Origin: DATMFV01 sp035555975
GTDB taxonomy: Bacteria; Verrucomicrobiota; Verrucomicrobiia; Chthoniobacterales; Chthoniobacteraceae
Reading direction: 5' to 3'
Length of the DNA: 64,000 bases
Assembly (NCBI GenBank): GCA_035555975.1
Contig: DATMFV010000014.1
Coordinates: 23,601 to 87,600, forward strand
Of the stretch, positions 37,029 through 45,405 are shown piece after piece. The notes below the pieces were generated by a model. It saw only the letters and a list, made by a program, of their open reading frames with translations. It searched no databases and was not told the origin of the DNA. The stretch's first letter is position 1. Each line of letters begins with the position of its first letter. The position numbers and the translations under genes are program-made.

Positions 37029-40000
37029 GCGACTCTCCCCGATCATTCAATCCGCCCCCCGTCGTCCTGTCGCGCTGGCGAGAGGATGGTGCGGCTCTGA
37101 TCGTGACGCTCATGTTTCTCCTTCTGATCAGCGGCCTGATCGTCGCCTTTTTCTCCCGCACCCTGCTTGATAACCGACTCAGCAGGGCGGCATCGGGGCG
37201 GCTTGAAACCGAACGGACCCTCTACGAAGTAAGCGAACTGCTGACCGATCAACTGGTTCAGGAGATTCGTGACCCCGTTTTTTCAACATCTCTCGGGGTC
37301 GAAGGGGTGAATTACTTCCTGCCACGTCATTCCGACGATCGGCTGACCATGCTACCCTCCCGGTCACCGGCGACATTGGAACCGGAATCGTCCGACGCCT
37401 GGAGTCCCCTCCTCAAGGTAAGCGCGCCCGACACGCCTTTCTCGACCATCGCCCCAACCACGCGAACGATGGCTACCGACTCCTCCACAGCCACCCCCGG
37501 GCTCAATGGACGCAGCCTTGGGGTCGATGACTGGTTTGGCGTGGATGGGCCGCGTTTCCTTGCCAGCGATGATCCCAACAACGACTCACGAAACATTCCC
37601 ACCTGGTGCCTGATCACCCTCGGCAACGGCATCGGGATGCGCGACGGCACCGGCCCGGGAGACCCTTTCACCGACGACGACCTTGCCACCCTTTCCGACC
37701 GCAACAGCCCCAACTATGTCACCGGCAGGTTTGCCTACGCCATCTACGATCTGGGAGGAATGCTCAACATCAACCTGGCTGGCCATTCACCCGAGGTTTC
37801 CGCACCGGCTTCGCGGCGGGATCACCTTTCCTACCTTGATCTCTCCGGACTTTCCGACGCGCTCGACGCGCTGCTTACCTGGCGAAACCCGGAGACGGGA
37901 AGCAATTACCTTCAGGAGATCGACAACCCTTCCGCGATTGGCCGGAAAAGCGGCTTCACAGCGATTCCAGCAGGAGATGCCGCCTTTGTCAGCCGCCGGG
38001 ATCTCCTGCGTTATGCTTCAGATGTGGTCGCCGACGCAGAGTTGGACAAGGCGCTGCCCTACCTGACGCACTTTCAATACCACCTTGCCGCCCCGTCGTG
38101 GACTCCCCCGGCCTCTCCGACCAATGGCAACCGGAATATTTTTGAAGTCGTTTTTGAGGAAGCGACCTCCCTGACCCACTACCATTCCGACGGGTCGACC
38201 GAAACCTACGAAATACCGGCGGGACGTTCGCTGGTGCAACGCCGTTTCCCACTGGAACGGCTTCAATGGTTTTCCTTTGAGGGGCCCACACCCGACACGT
38301 CACAGATCAAGGCCGCCATTGAGGCCTGTTTCGGGTTAAAATGGAACACCAGCACCTCAACCTGGGAGTATCAGGCCAGCCCACCGAGCGGAGGCATCCG
38401 CACTCTGGATGAAGTCGCTGCTTTGGCAACCCCTCGCGAGCCGAACTTCTTCGAAGTCCTGAAAGCAGCCATCCTGAGCGGCTCGCTCGGCGCATCGTTG
38501 CCTGCAACAGGGGAATACCTGGTCGACAATCAGCCGATCGATGGCCTTTCCGACCGGCAGATCTTCCAGATCGGCGCCAACATCATCGACCAGGCCGATG
38601 AGGACAACTACCCGACTCATCTGTCATTCACCATGGATGGCATCCCCCTGGAAATCCAGGGGCAGGAAGATCTCCCGATGCCGTATACCTTGTTTGTCTA
38701 TTCCGTAAGCGACGGAAGCGGTGGAGGAACGGCTACCGGGCATCTCCTTCCGTCGGTGTGGAACCCGAACCAGCCTTCGACTTCATCCCATTCCCCCGGG
38801 GAGTTTCGAATCCGGGTAGCCAGCGGCACCGGGCAGATGATTCTCCTTCGGGAAAGTGGCGAGAGCGGCCAATCGACGATCTACTCGCCGGGCCGCGATT
38901 TCTCCGGGCAGAGTTTCGAGTTCACAGCCGACGCGACCGCCTTCCGTTCAGGCCCGGGTAACACCTTGTGGCGCCCCGGTTTTATCATCGACAGCCTGCT
39001 CTATCCCGCCAGAAGCGATCCCACCAAAGAGGATAAACGAGCCTACAACTATGCGCTGGAAGATGTGGTGATCGTTCTCGAATACAAGGCAGTGGACGGA
39101 ACATGGCGCTCCTACGCCAGCTTTGCCGGAGACCCGCTACTCCCGGGGGTCGGTCTTCAGATCAGCGAAGGCTACCACGGGTTCGGGACCATTGACCAGA
39201 ATCTCCCTCTTCCCGGCGAACCGTTTGGGCGCTTCCTGATGCGCCCCGACCCCCGTACGTGGCGTTTCGGCATGGGCCAAGGCTGGTCAACCGGCACCAC
39301 TAATCGCCCAAAGATGACTCCCACCACCCCGATCCTGGGAAGTTCGGTGAGCTATTACGCCCTCCGCAGTGACTTTGGAAGTGGTGTTACTACCGAGTAT
39401 GGCGCCCTTTGGCAGGAGGCGGGCCCACCCTCGCCCGACGGCATCAGCCGCAAACCCGATGGCTACCTTGCGGGAACCGATGCCCACCCGATGCTGTCAG
39501 GCACGAAACCTACGGCGGCCCGCCCGGTCGTACTGCAACGGCCTTTCCTTAGTGTCGGCGAACTTGGGGTTGTCTATCGTGGAGAACCGTGGAAAAGCCT
39601 CGATCTATTCTCTGACACTTCCGCGGATGCCGCGCTGCTCGATTTCTTCTCCATTCGCGATGCGCCCCTTCACCGGCTGACGACCAATGGCATCGGCCTC
39701 AACAGCCTGTCGCCCGGGGTCATCAGGATGTTCCTGAACGCGTTTTCAAAAGATCCGTTGAAGGCATCCGACGCGATCGCAGAGGAAGAAGCCGCCAGCG
39801 AAGCGGAAGCCCTGGCAACAGCGCTCCGGACAGCGCCGGTTGCGAACCGGAGCGGACTTGCCGGGCGCCTGGCGGATGGAACCCTTTCCACCAGCGACGA
39901 AAAGATCAAGACCCGCAGGGAAGCCTCGTTGCGGGCATTAGCCGACCTGAGCGAAACCCGTACATGGAATGTCGCCATCGACATCACCCTTCAGGTCGGG

Positions 40001-40135
40001 CGTTACACCCCGGGCTCTGCAACCCTGGCAGATTTCTCCGTTGAAGGAGAGAGCCGCGCGCTCCTTTACCTCGCCATCGACCGGCTGACCGGCAAAGTCC
40101 TCGCCAAGCAACTCGAACCCTTTGATGCTCACTAA
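37025..40135 (+). CDS. Very large GspK/PilX-like protein (Verru_Chthon cassette protein A-like)
   Basis: 1036 residues. A membrane helix near 22-40 (GAALIVTLMFLLLISGLIVAFF) resembles the N-terminus of GspK/PilX proteins, where Glu5 is absent. A short segment near 230-250 (GRFAYAIYDLGGMLNINL) is the GspK-like element found in cassette protein A. The rest is a Ser/Thr/Pro-rich beta-type ectodomain of about 900 residues, unlike the roughly 300-residue classical GspK. As the largest member it could be the tip or substrate-contacting subunit of the fibre (inference). Confidence 0.78.
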   Translation: MSDSPRSFNPPPVVLSRWREDGAALIVTLMFLLLISGLIVAFFSRTLLDNRLSRAASGRLETERTLYEVSELLTDQLVQEIRDPVFSTSLGVEGVNYFLPRHSDDRLTMLPSRSPATLEPESSDAWSPLLKVSAPDTPFSTIAPTTRTMATDSSTATPGLNGRSLGVDDWFGVDGPRFLASDDPNNDSRNIPTWCLITLGNGIGMRDGTGPGDPFTDDDLATLSDRNSPNYVTGRFAYAIYDLGGMLNINLAGHSPEVSAPASRRDHLSYLDLSGLSDALDALLTWRNPETGSNYLQEIDNPSAIGRKSGFTAIPAGDAAFVSRRDLLRYASDVVADAELDKALPYLTHFQYHLAAPSWTPPASPTNGNRNIFEVVFEEATSLTHYHSDGSTETYEIPAGRSLVQRRFPLERLQWFSFEGPTPDTSQIKAAIEACFGLKWNTSTSTWEYQASPPSGGIRTLDEVAALATPREPNFFEVLKAAILSGSLGASLPATGEYLVDNQPIDGLSDRQIFQIGANIIDQADEDNYPTHLSFTMDGIPLEIQGQEDLPMPYTLFVYSVSDGSGGGTATGHLLPSVWNPNQPSTSSHSPGEFRIRVASGTGQMILLRESGESGQSTIYSPGRDFSGQSFEFTADATAFRSGPGNTLWRPGFIIDSLLYPARSDPTKEDKRAYNYALEDVVIVLEYKAVDGTWRSYASFAGDPLLPGVGLQISEGYHGFGTIDQNLPLPGEPFGRFLMRPDPRTWRFGMGQGWSTGTTNRPKMTPTTPILGSSVSYYALRSDFGSGVTTEYGALWQEAGPPSPDGISRKPDGYLAGTDAHPMLSGTKPTAARPVVLQRPFLSVGELGVVYRGEPWKSLDLFSDTSADAALLDFFSIRDAPLHRLTTNGIGLNSLSPGVIRMFLNAFSKDPLKASDAIAEEEAASEAEALATALRTAPVANRSGLAGRLADGTLSTSDEKIKTRREASLRALADLSETRTWNVAIDITLQVGRYTPGSATLADFSVEGESRALLYLAIDRLTGKVLAKQLEPFDAH

Positions 40136-40850
40136 ACTTCGATCCCTCCTGCTTCTCATTCTTGTCGCGGTCCTCCCTGCCGGGGCCGAAACCACTTCTC
40201 CGGAAGCTGCCACGCAAGCCCCCGGCCCACCCTATGTGGCTCCACTTCCGGGCGCGGTCTCCTGGCGGATGGAGTTTCACCGCGACATCCTTCCCGCTGC
40301 CGCCCCATCCGGCACGCCCGAGGCGGCGGTCGTGACAACCATTCAATCGACCAAAACAACCGACCTGAAAAGGGACCGTGTGCATTTCAGCAATGGGAGC
40401 GTACGGGAGATCTTCTATTATGCAGGAAAACGGATTGAGGTTTCACCGGGTAGCGGGAAGGCCATCATCCTGCCCGCGAGAGCGGACGAAAAGGCGGACG
40501 ATTTTCTGCTCATGACCCCCGGCCTCTATGGAACAGCCTGGGTCAATCAGGAGTTTTTTCAAGGCAAGACCAAGCTGAAGGACCGCCCGGCTTTTCACTA
40601 TCTAAGACAACGATCAGACGACGACCCGGAGAATCGCCCAAAGGCACGGCACCGGGAGATCTGGATTGACGCCGAAACATTGCGGCCCATCCGTCTCGTC
40701 GAAGACGGCACCACCATAGACTATGAATTTGAACCGTTGCCTCCATCCGCCGCCATCCATCTGCCGGCACCGGTCGCTACCGCCATTCAAACCCTCACCC
40801 GACAAAGAGAAAAGCTCGAACGTCTCCGCGCGATGCGCAACCGTCCATGA
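40125..40850 (+). CDS. Exported protein of unknown function in the cassette-lyase operon
   Basis: 241 residues from the ATG at 40125, overlapping the preceding gene by 11 bp. It has a signal peptide (MLTKLRSLLLLILVAVLPAGAE). The mature part alternates beta strands (SVREIFYYAGKRIEVSPGSGKAIIL; HREIWIDAETLRPIRLVEDGTTIDYEFEP), reminiscent of periplasmic outer-membrane-lipoprotein-sorting-like folds, but I cannot assign a family. It sits between cassette protein A and the lyase and overlaps the latter by 4 bp, so it is probably specific to this system. Confidence 0.75.
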   Translation: MLTKLRSLLLLILVAVLPAGAETTSPEAATQAPGPPYVAPLPGAVSWRMEFHRDILPAAAPSGTPEAAVVTTIQSTKTTDLKRDRVHFSNGSVREIFYYAGKRIEVSPGSGKAIILPARADEKADDFLLMTPGLYGTAWVNQEFFQGKTKLKDRPAFHYLRQRSDDDPENRPKARHREIWIDAETLRPIRLVEDGTTIDYEFEPLPPSAAIHLPAPVATAIQTLTRQREKLERLRAMRNRP

Positions 40851-42979
40851 ACCTCGCCCCGACGATGTCGTGCCACCCGTTTCCCATGATTCGAAAACCA
40901 AAGCTGATGAAACGATTGATACGCTACCTGCTCCCGATGGCCTTGCTCATGGCCCATCCCCTGCAATGGAGCTGCGATGGCGTGGAGGTGCCAAAGGAGC
41001 TTGCCGACCGGGTCGCGGAACTGACGCCGCATCTCTCTCCCCAACCGGTAGCGTTCGGCAAGCCGATCTCCGACCGTGGGTTATGGCATTCACTGAGTGA
41101 AAACGACCGATTCGCAGGGCAGGTCAAGGAAGTCGAGGCCAAGGCCCAGGAGGCTGCCGACAGTGCCCTCCCGGAGCTTCCGGAGGCACTCTGGAAGGAA
41201 TCGGTCAAAACCAAAAACCGGCCAATCTATCAGGTACCGTTTATGGAACGCACCGCGCGGTTGGCCTATCTGGTCATGGCAGAATGCCTGGGGAATAAGG
41301 GGCGGTGGCTTCCCGCGATTGAAGCTCACCTCCTGGCTCTTCTTGAACAGGGGGCGTGGAGCGTGCCTGCGCACGGTACCGCCATCGAGATCTACCGTGG
41401 AGAGCGGTTTGTGGTTGATCTGGCCGCGGCGCAGATCGCCTGGAGCCTGGGAACCGCCGACTACTGGCTTGGCGAAAAACTGCCTTCCGATCTTCGGAGT
41501 CGCATCCGCTCCGAGGTCCGCCGCCGGGTTCTGGAACCGTACCGACGGGCCGTGCTGGCCGACCTGCTTCAAGAGGAACAAGAGACGCACCGGATCAACT
41601 GGATGCACCGGTTCAATAACTGGAACGCCGTCTGCCACGCGGGGGTCGTCGGTTCGGCGTTGGCGCTACTCGACGATCCGCAGGAGCGTGCGTTCTATAT
41701 CGCTTCCGCCGAAAAGTACCTTAAACCGTATCTCGACAACTTCGGAGAAGATGGCTTTGGAGAGGAGGGAATCACCTATTGGAACTACGGGTTCAGCCAT
41801 TACATTCTCCTGAGCGAGATCGTCCGCATCGCTACCAATGGACATCTGGACTGGATGCAGTCCCCACAGGTTGCAAAGATCTCCCAATTCGATGAACGGA
41901 GCGAAATCCTCAACGGACTGGCACCCGGGTTTGGCGACGTCAGGCGCAATGCCAAGGCAGGACCGATCACCCCGGTCGGAAACTTTTGCCGTTGGAGGTA
42001 TGGACTGGTGAAGTTGCCGCCTTTGCAACAGCAGGAACACGACCCCTCAACCGCCCCCCGGCTCGTCAGCATCCATTCCGGCCTTGGCGCCCAGCTCTAT
42101 CGGGGCGGCCTCGACCTGTTCGCTTCGTATTCAGAGCCTTTGAAGAACCCGCCTGATCTGACCGGCGGCACCACCGGGCTGCGCTCCTGGTTTCCCAATG
42201 GGGGCATGTTGATCTGTCGCCCCCACGGCAGGCAACCCGACGGGTTTGCCGTCGCCATCAAAGGAGGAAACAACGGACAAAGCCACAACCACAACGATCT
42301 GGGATCGTACGAAGTCCTCTTTGGCGGAGAGAAGATCCTCGTTGATCCCGGGACTATTTCCTACTTCATTGGAATGGGAAATCCGAAGATCCGGTATGGT
42401 ATTCCCCTGCTTAGTTCCTATGGGCACCCGGTCCCCCGCGTCGATGGCGTACTCCAGTCTTATGGAGCCTCGGCAAAGGCCAAAACCGTCCGGACCAGCT
42501 TCTCCGAGGAACAGGATTCATGGGAGATCGACCTGCTTGACGCCTATGAAGTGAAGGGTCTCGACCACCTGCGCAGGCGGTTTGTCTACCATCGCGGGAA
42601 CGCTCCTTCGCTGGAGATTATGGATGAGTTCCATGCTTCACGCCCCATTTCCTTTGAGACCGCCCTCATCGTACGGGAGAAATGGAAGGCAACCGGGAAC
42701 AACCGACGGTTTTTTGTCGGGAACGACCGGCAATTGATGGTCGAACTCTCGGCCGGAGAGAACGATCTGGAGATTTCGTCAGACTTGATTGAGGAAGGAA
42801 TGCGACCCACACGCATCAGCGCGAGGCTTCCAGCCCCGGCCAAGCACGGCATCATCCGAACAGTGATTCGCCCCGCTCCTTCCCGGGAACCGGATAGGAG
42901 CGCGTACCACCCCGCCGCCCTGGAGCGTTTCATCCCTTTGACCAAGCCGTCCTGCGGGATCGCTTCCACCCGCAAGTAA
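40847..42979 (+). CDS. Heparinase II/III-like polysaccharide lyase
   Basis: 710 residues from the overlapping ATG; 40907 (MKRLIRYLLPMALLM) gives a better signal-peptide N-terminus and may be the true start. An N-terminal alpha/alpha toroid contains NWMHRFNNWNAVCHAGVVGSALAL (about 245-270). The C-terminal beta-sandwich begins near 430 and has GNNGQSHNHNDLGSYEVLFGGEKILVDPG, the hallmark of Hepar_II_III enzymes, including the catalytic His. Such lyases cleave uronic-acid-containing chains (heparan, chondroitin/dermatan, alginate) by beta-elimination; next to an iduronate-sulfatase-like gene, a glycosaminoglycan-like substrate is most likely. Export is consistent with depolymerisation outside the cytoplasm. 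Confidence 0.88.
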   Translation: MNLAPTMSCHPFPMIRKPKLMKRLIRYLLPMALLMAHPLQWSCDGVEVPKELADRVAELTPHLSPQPVAFGKPISDRGLWHSLSENDRFAGQVKEVEAKAQEAADSALPELPEALWKESVKTKNRPIYQVPFMERTARLAYLVMAECLGNKGRWLPAIEAHLLALLEQGAWSVPAHGTAIEIYRGERFVVDLAAAQIAWSLGTADYWLGEKLPSDLRSRIRSEVRRRVLEPYRRAVLADLLQEEQETHRINWMHRFNNWNAVCHAGVVGSALALLDDPQERAFYIASAEKYLKPYLDNFGEDGFGEEGITYWNYGFSHYILLSEIVRIATNGHLDWMQSPQVAKISQFDERSEILNGLAPGFGDVRRNAKAGPITPVGNFCRWRYGLVKLPPLQQQEHDPSTAPRLVSIHSGLGAQLYRGGLDLFASYSEPLKNPPDLTGGTTGLRSWFPNGGMLICRPHGRQPDGFAVAIKGGNNGQSHNHNDLGSYEVLFGGEKILVDPGTISYFIGMGNPKIRYGIPLLSSYGHPVPRVDGVLQSYGASAKAKTVRTSFSEEQDSWEIDLLDAYEVKGLDHLRRRFVYHRGNAPSLEIMDEFHASRPISFETALIVREKWKATGNNRRFFVGNDRQLMVELSAGENDLEISSDLIEEGMRPTRISARLPAPAKHGIIRTVIRPAPSREPDRSAYHPAALERFIPLTKPSCGIASTRK

Positions 42980-43005
42980 CCCTCAACCGCCGTTACCGAC
43001 CCAAT

Positions 43006-43791
43006 ATGAAAACCGTATTCACCCTCAGCGTTGTGACGCTCGCCCTTGCGGCGAGCCCTCTCTCCAAAGCGATCGAAATCAAGTTCGACAGTCCTGAAAC
43101 CTTTGCAACACAATGGCCGACCATCAGCACGACAGGCGAGCATTCATCGGCAACCCTGCTGGAGGAACCGGACCGCCTTCTTCTCCGCGGGGAAGGGACG
43201 ATGAACGCACAGACATCCATCTACACAAGCAGCGACCTGTCATCGGAGTTTGATTTTCTCTCCGAGGCAAAAACGTTCACCTTTCACCATGTCGCCCTGA
43301 CCTGGGATTCCACCGGGGCCACCTACATGGGCAACTTTGGCGTCATGAATGGAAGCGGCGGTTCGCTACAGCAAGGCACCGGTCCGGACTATGGTGTCTA
43401 CTTCAAGCTTAACAGAAACACCCAAGAACTTGAGCTTTACCTTAAATTCAACGGGTCCAACAGCATGCTCTCCAGTTGGGCGCCCAACGGCTACCAGTTC
43501 GCCGACCTGTCGCTGACGCTTTCCTCGACCTCCTGGTCGGTCGTCTCGACTGAAGCGGGGCTATCGGACAGCGGTACTTTTGCCACCGGCCTCGACGCGT
43601 TAAACTGGGGAGGCGACTTTCATCTCGGCCTCCAGGCGATCCAGACCAGCAGTGTAGCGGCCCGAAACAGTGACCTGACGTTGACCGGCATTACCGTTGT
43701 TCCCGAGCCAGGTGCGATGGTCTTCACCGGTGTCGGGTTGGGTATGCTCATCTGGTCCTGTCGTCGCCGCTTCAGGGGAAGTCTTTCCTAG
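43006..43791 (+). CDS. PEP-CTERM sorted protein
   Basis: 261 residues. A signal peptide (FTLSVVTLALAASPLSKA) and the C-terminal signal VVPEPGAMVFTG-hydrophobic-CRRRFRG frame a beta-rich domain with a lectin/LamG-like look (TFTFHHVALTWDSTGATYMGNFGVMNG; VYFKLNRNTQELELYLKF). It could bind glycan at the cell surface (inference). It follows the lyase by 26 bp in the same operon. Confidence 0.85.
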   Translation: MKTVFTLSVVTLALAASPLSKAIEIKFDSPETFATQWPTISTTGEHSSATLLEEPDRLLLRGEGTMNAQTSIYTSSDLSSEFDFLSEAKTFTFHHVALTWDSTGATYMGNFGVMNGSGGSLQQGTGPDYGVYFKLNRNTQELELYLKFNGSNSMLSSWAPNGYQFADLSLTLSSTSWSVVSTEAGLSDSGTFATGLDALNWGGDFHLGLQAIQTSSVAARNSDLTLTGITVVPEPGAMVFTGVGLGMLIWSCRRRFRGSLS

Positions 43792-43851
43792 ACCTCTCCC
43801 TGCGCCGTGGCTGCGGCTTTTATCCGACCGACATTATGCCGTCTTCTCCCG

Positions 43852-43865
43852 TTTATCTGAATAAA
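43852..43865. promoter_or_regulatory. LacI-type operator, site 3
   Basis: TTTATCTGAATAAA has perfect arms, extended by one G-C pair at 43851 and 43866. It lies 67 bp upstream of the iduronate-sulfatase-like gene. The arms equal those of sites 1 and 2; the centre is CTGA rather than CCGC/TCGC. Confidence 0.65.
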
Positions 43866-43932
43866 CCCGACCCTTCTTGAACTGACACCTGACCATCGAA
43901 GAAACTCCTTTCACAACCCACCCTGTTTACCC

Positions 43933-45402
43933 ATGAATCCGGCACCTCATCTCATTCTCGGTCTTTCCCTCGCCCTTGGTCCAGTTGCCAGCGCGGCACA
44001 CCCGGCATCGGCTCCCATTGAACCGGAAGGGCGGCCCAATGTGCTCGTCATCCTGGCTGACGATCTCCGGGCCGACCTCCCATTCGCGGGAAGCTCGATG
44101 TTTCTCACGCCAAACATGAAGGCGCTTTCCGAACGCGGTGTCGTCTTCACCCATGCCTATTCCCAGGCTCCGCAATGCGCCCCGGCGCGTGCCAGCTTTA
44201 TTACCGGCCTCTATCCCTCCACCATGGGGCGGATTGACAATTCCAAGTCCTTCCGTCCGGTGACCAAGGAGAAACCAATTCTGCCACGCGTTTTCAAGGA
44301 CCACGGTTACGAGACATCCTATGTCGGGAAGATCATTCACCATCATCGCGACCATGTCGAAGCCGACTGGACCGTTCCCGCTCCCCCGGTCAATGCGCCG
44401 TTGTATGCCCTTGAGGAGAACATGAAGATCTTTAACCGCAACCGGGCAGCCGGAAAGAAGGGCATGGGCAATCTCGGCCCATTGGCTGAAAAAACAGATG
44501 TTCCCGACGATGCCTACCGAAGCGGAAAGGTCGCCGACGCCGCCGTGGACTTCCTTTCAAAGGCAAAGACCGCAGGGAAACCGTTTCTCTACATGGTGGG
44601 GCTTGCCAACACCCACCGTCCATTTACCGCCCCTTCCCGCTACTGGGCGATGTACGATGGCGTGGAGTTTCCCGGGCCCGCCAATCCAACCCTGCCGGTC
44701 GGCGCGCCTGATCTGGTCAAGGGACGAACAGAGTTCAGCCCGGAGCGCGACCGCGTTTTCCGGGAGAAGATGATACCCGCTTATGCCGCCTGCGTCAGCT
44801 ATCTCGACGCCCTGGTGGGAAAAATCGTCGATGCACTGGAAACAAACGACCTTGCCAGGAATACGATCGTGGTGCTTACCTCCGACCACGGGTTTCACCT
44901 TGGTGAGAACGGCGCTTCGGATAAAAAGAAGCTCTACGAAATGAGCTGCCGGGTACCGTTGATCATCGTCGATCCCCGCCAAACCGCAACGAAGGGCCAA
45001 CGCTCGTCGGCGGTCATCGAGTTGCTGGATGTTTATCCCACCCTCTGCGAACTTGCCGGTCTGCCGAAGCCACCCCACCTCGAAGGCGAGTCGCTCGTGC
45101 CCCTGCTGGGGGACGTCTCGGAACGAGGAAAAGGGTTTGCATTGAGCTTTTCATCCGACCCCCGGAGCGGTCCCAAGCCGGGAGAGGTAACCGGAAGCTC
45201 CGTGCGGACGGATGCCTTTCGCTACACCGTCTGGAGAGACGACGACGGGAATCGGGTTGCAGAGGAGCTTTATGACTATAAGAAGGCACCCTACGAGGTG
45301 ACCAATGTGGTTAACGAACCGGCTTACGCGGAGACGGTGACCGCCCTCCGGAAACATGTGGAAAAGCCGATTGCCACGGGGACTGTCACCCGGCGTCACT
45401 AG
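43933..45402 (+). CDS. Exported sulfatase, iduronate-2-sulfatase-like
   Basis: 489 residues with a signal peptide (LILGLSLALGPVASA). The formylglycine motif is C82-A-P-A-R86 followed by ASFITGLYPSTMGR. The N-terminal metal site is NVLVILADDLRAD and the second metal motif VVLTSDHGFHLGENG. DDLRADLPFAG, TPNMKALSERGVVF and the HGYETSYVGKIIHH region follow human iduronate-2-sulfatase closely by eye. It is expected in the periplasm or outside, removing 2-O-sulfate from uronic acid ends. Downstream of operator site 3 and 3 bp upstream of the ABC binding protein gene. Confidence 0.9.
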   Translation: MNPAPHLILGLSLALGPVASAAHPASAPIEPEGRPNVLVILADDLRADLPFAGSSMFLTPNMKALSERGVVFTHAYSQAPQCAPARASFITGLYPSTMGRIDNSKSFRPVTKEKPILPRVFKDHGYETSYVGKIIHHHRDHVEADWTVPAPPVNAPLYALEENMKIFNRNRAAGKKGMGNLGPLAEKTDVPDDAYRSGKVADAAVDFLSKAKTAGKPFLYMVGLANTHRPFTAPSRYWAMYDGVEFPGPANPTLPVGAPDLVKGRTEFSPERDRVFREKMIPAYAACVSYLDALVGKIVDALETNDLARNTIVVLTSDHGFHLGENGASDKKKLYEMSCRVPLIIVDPRQTATKGQRSSAVIELLDVYPTLCELAGLPKPPHLEGESLVPLLGDVSERGKGFALSFSSDPRSGPKPGEVTGSSVRTDAFRYTVWRDDDGNRVAEELYDYKKAPYEVTNVVNEPAYAETVTALRKHVEKPIATGTVTRRH

Positions 45403-45405
45403 CCG

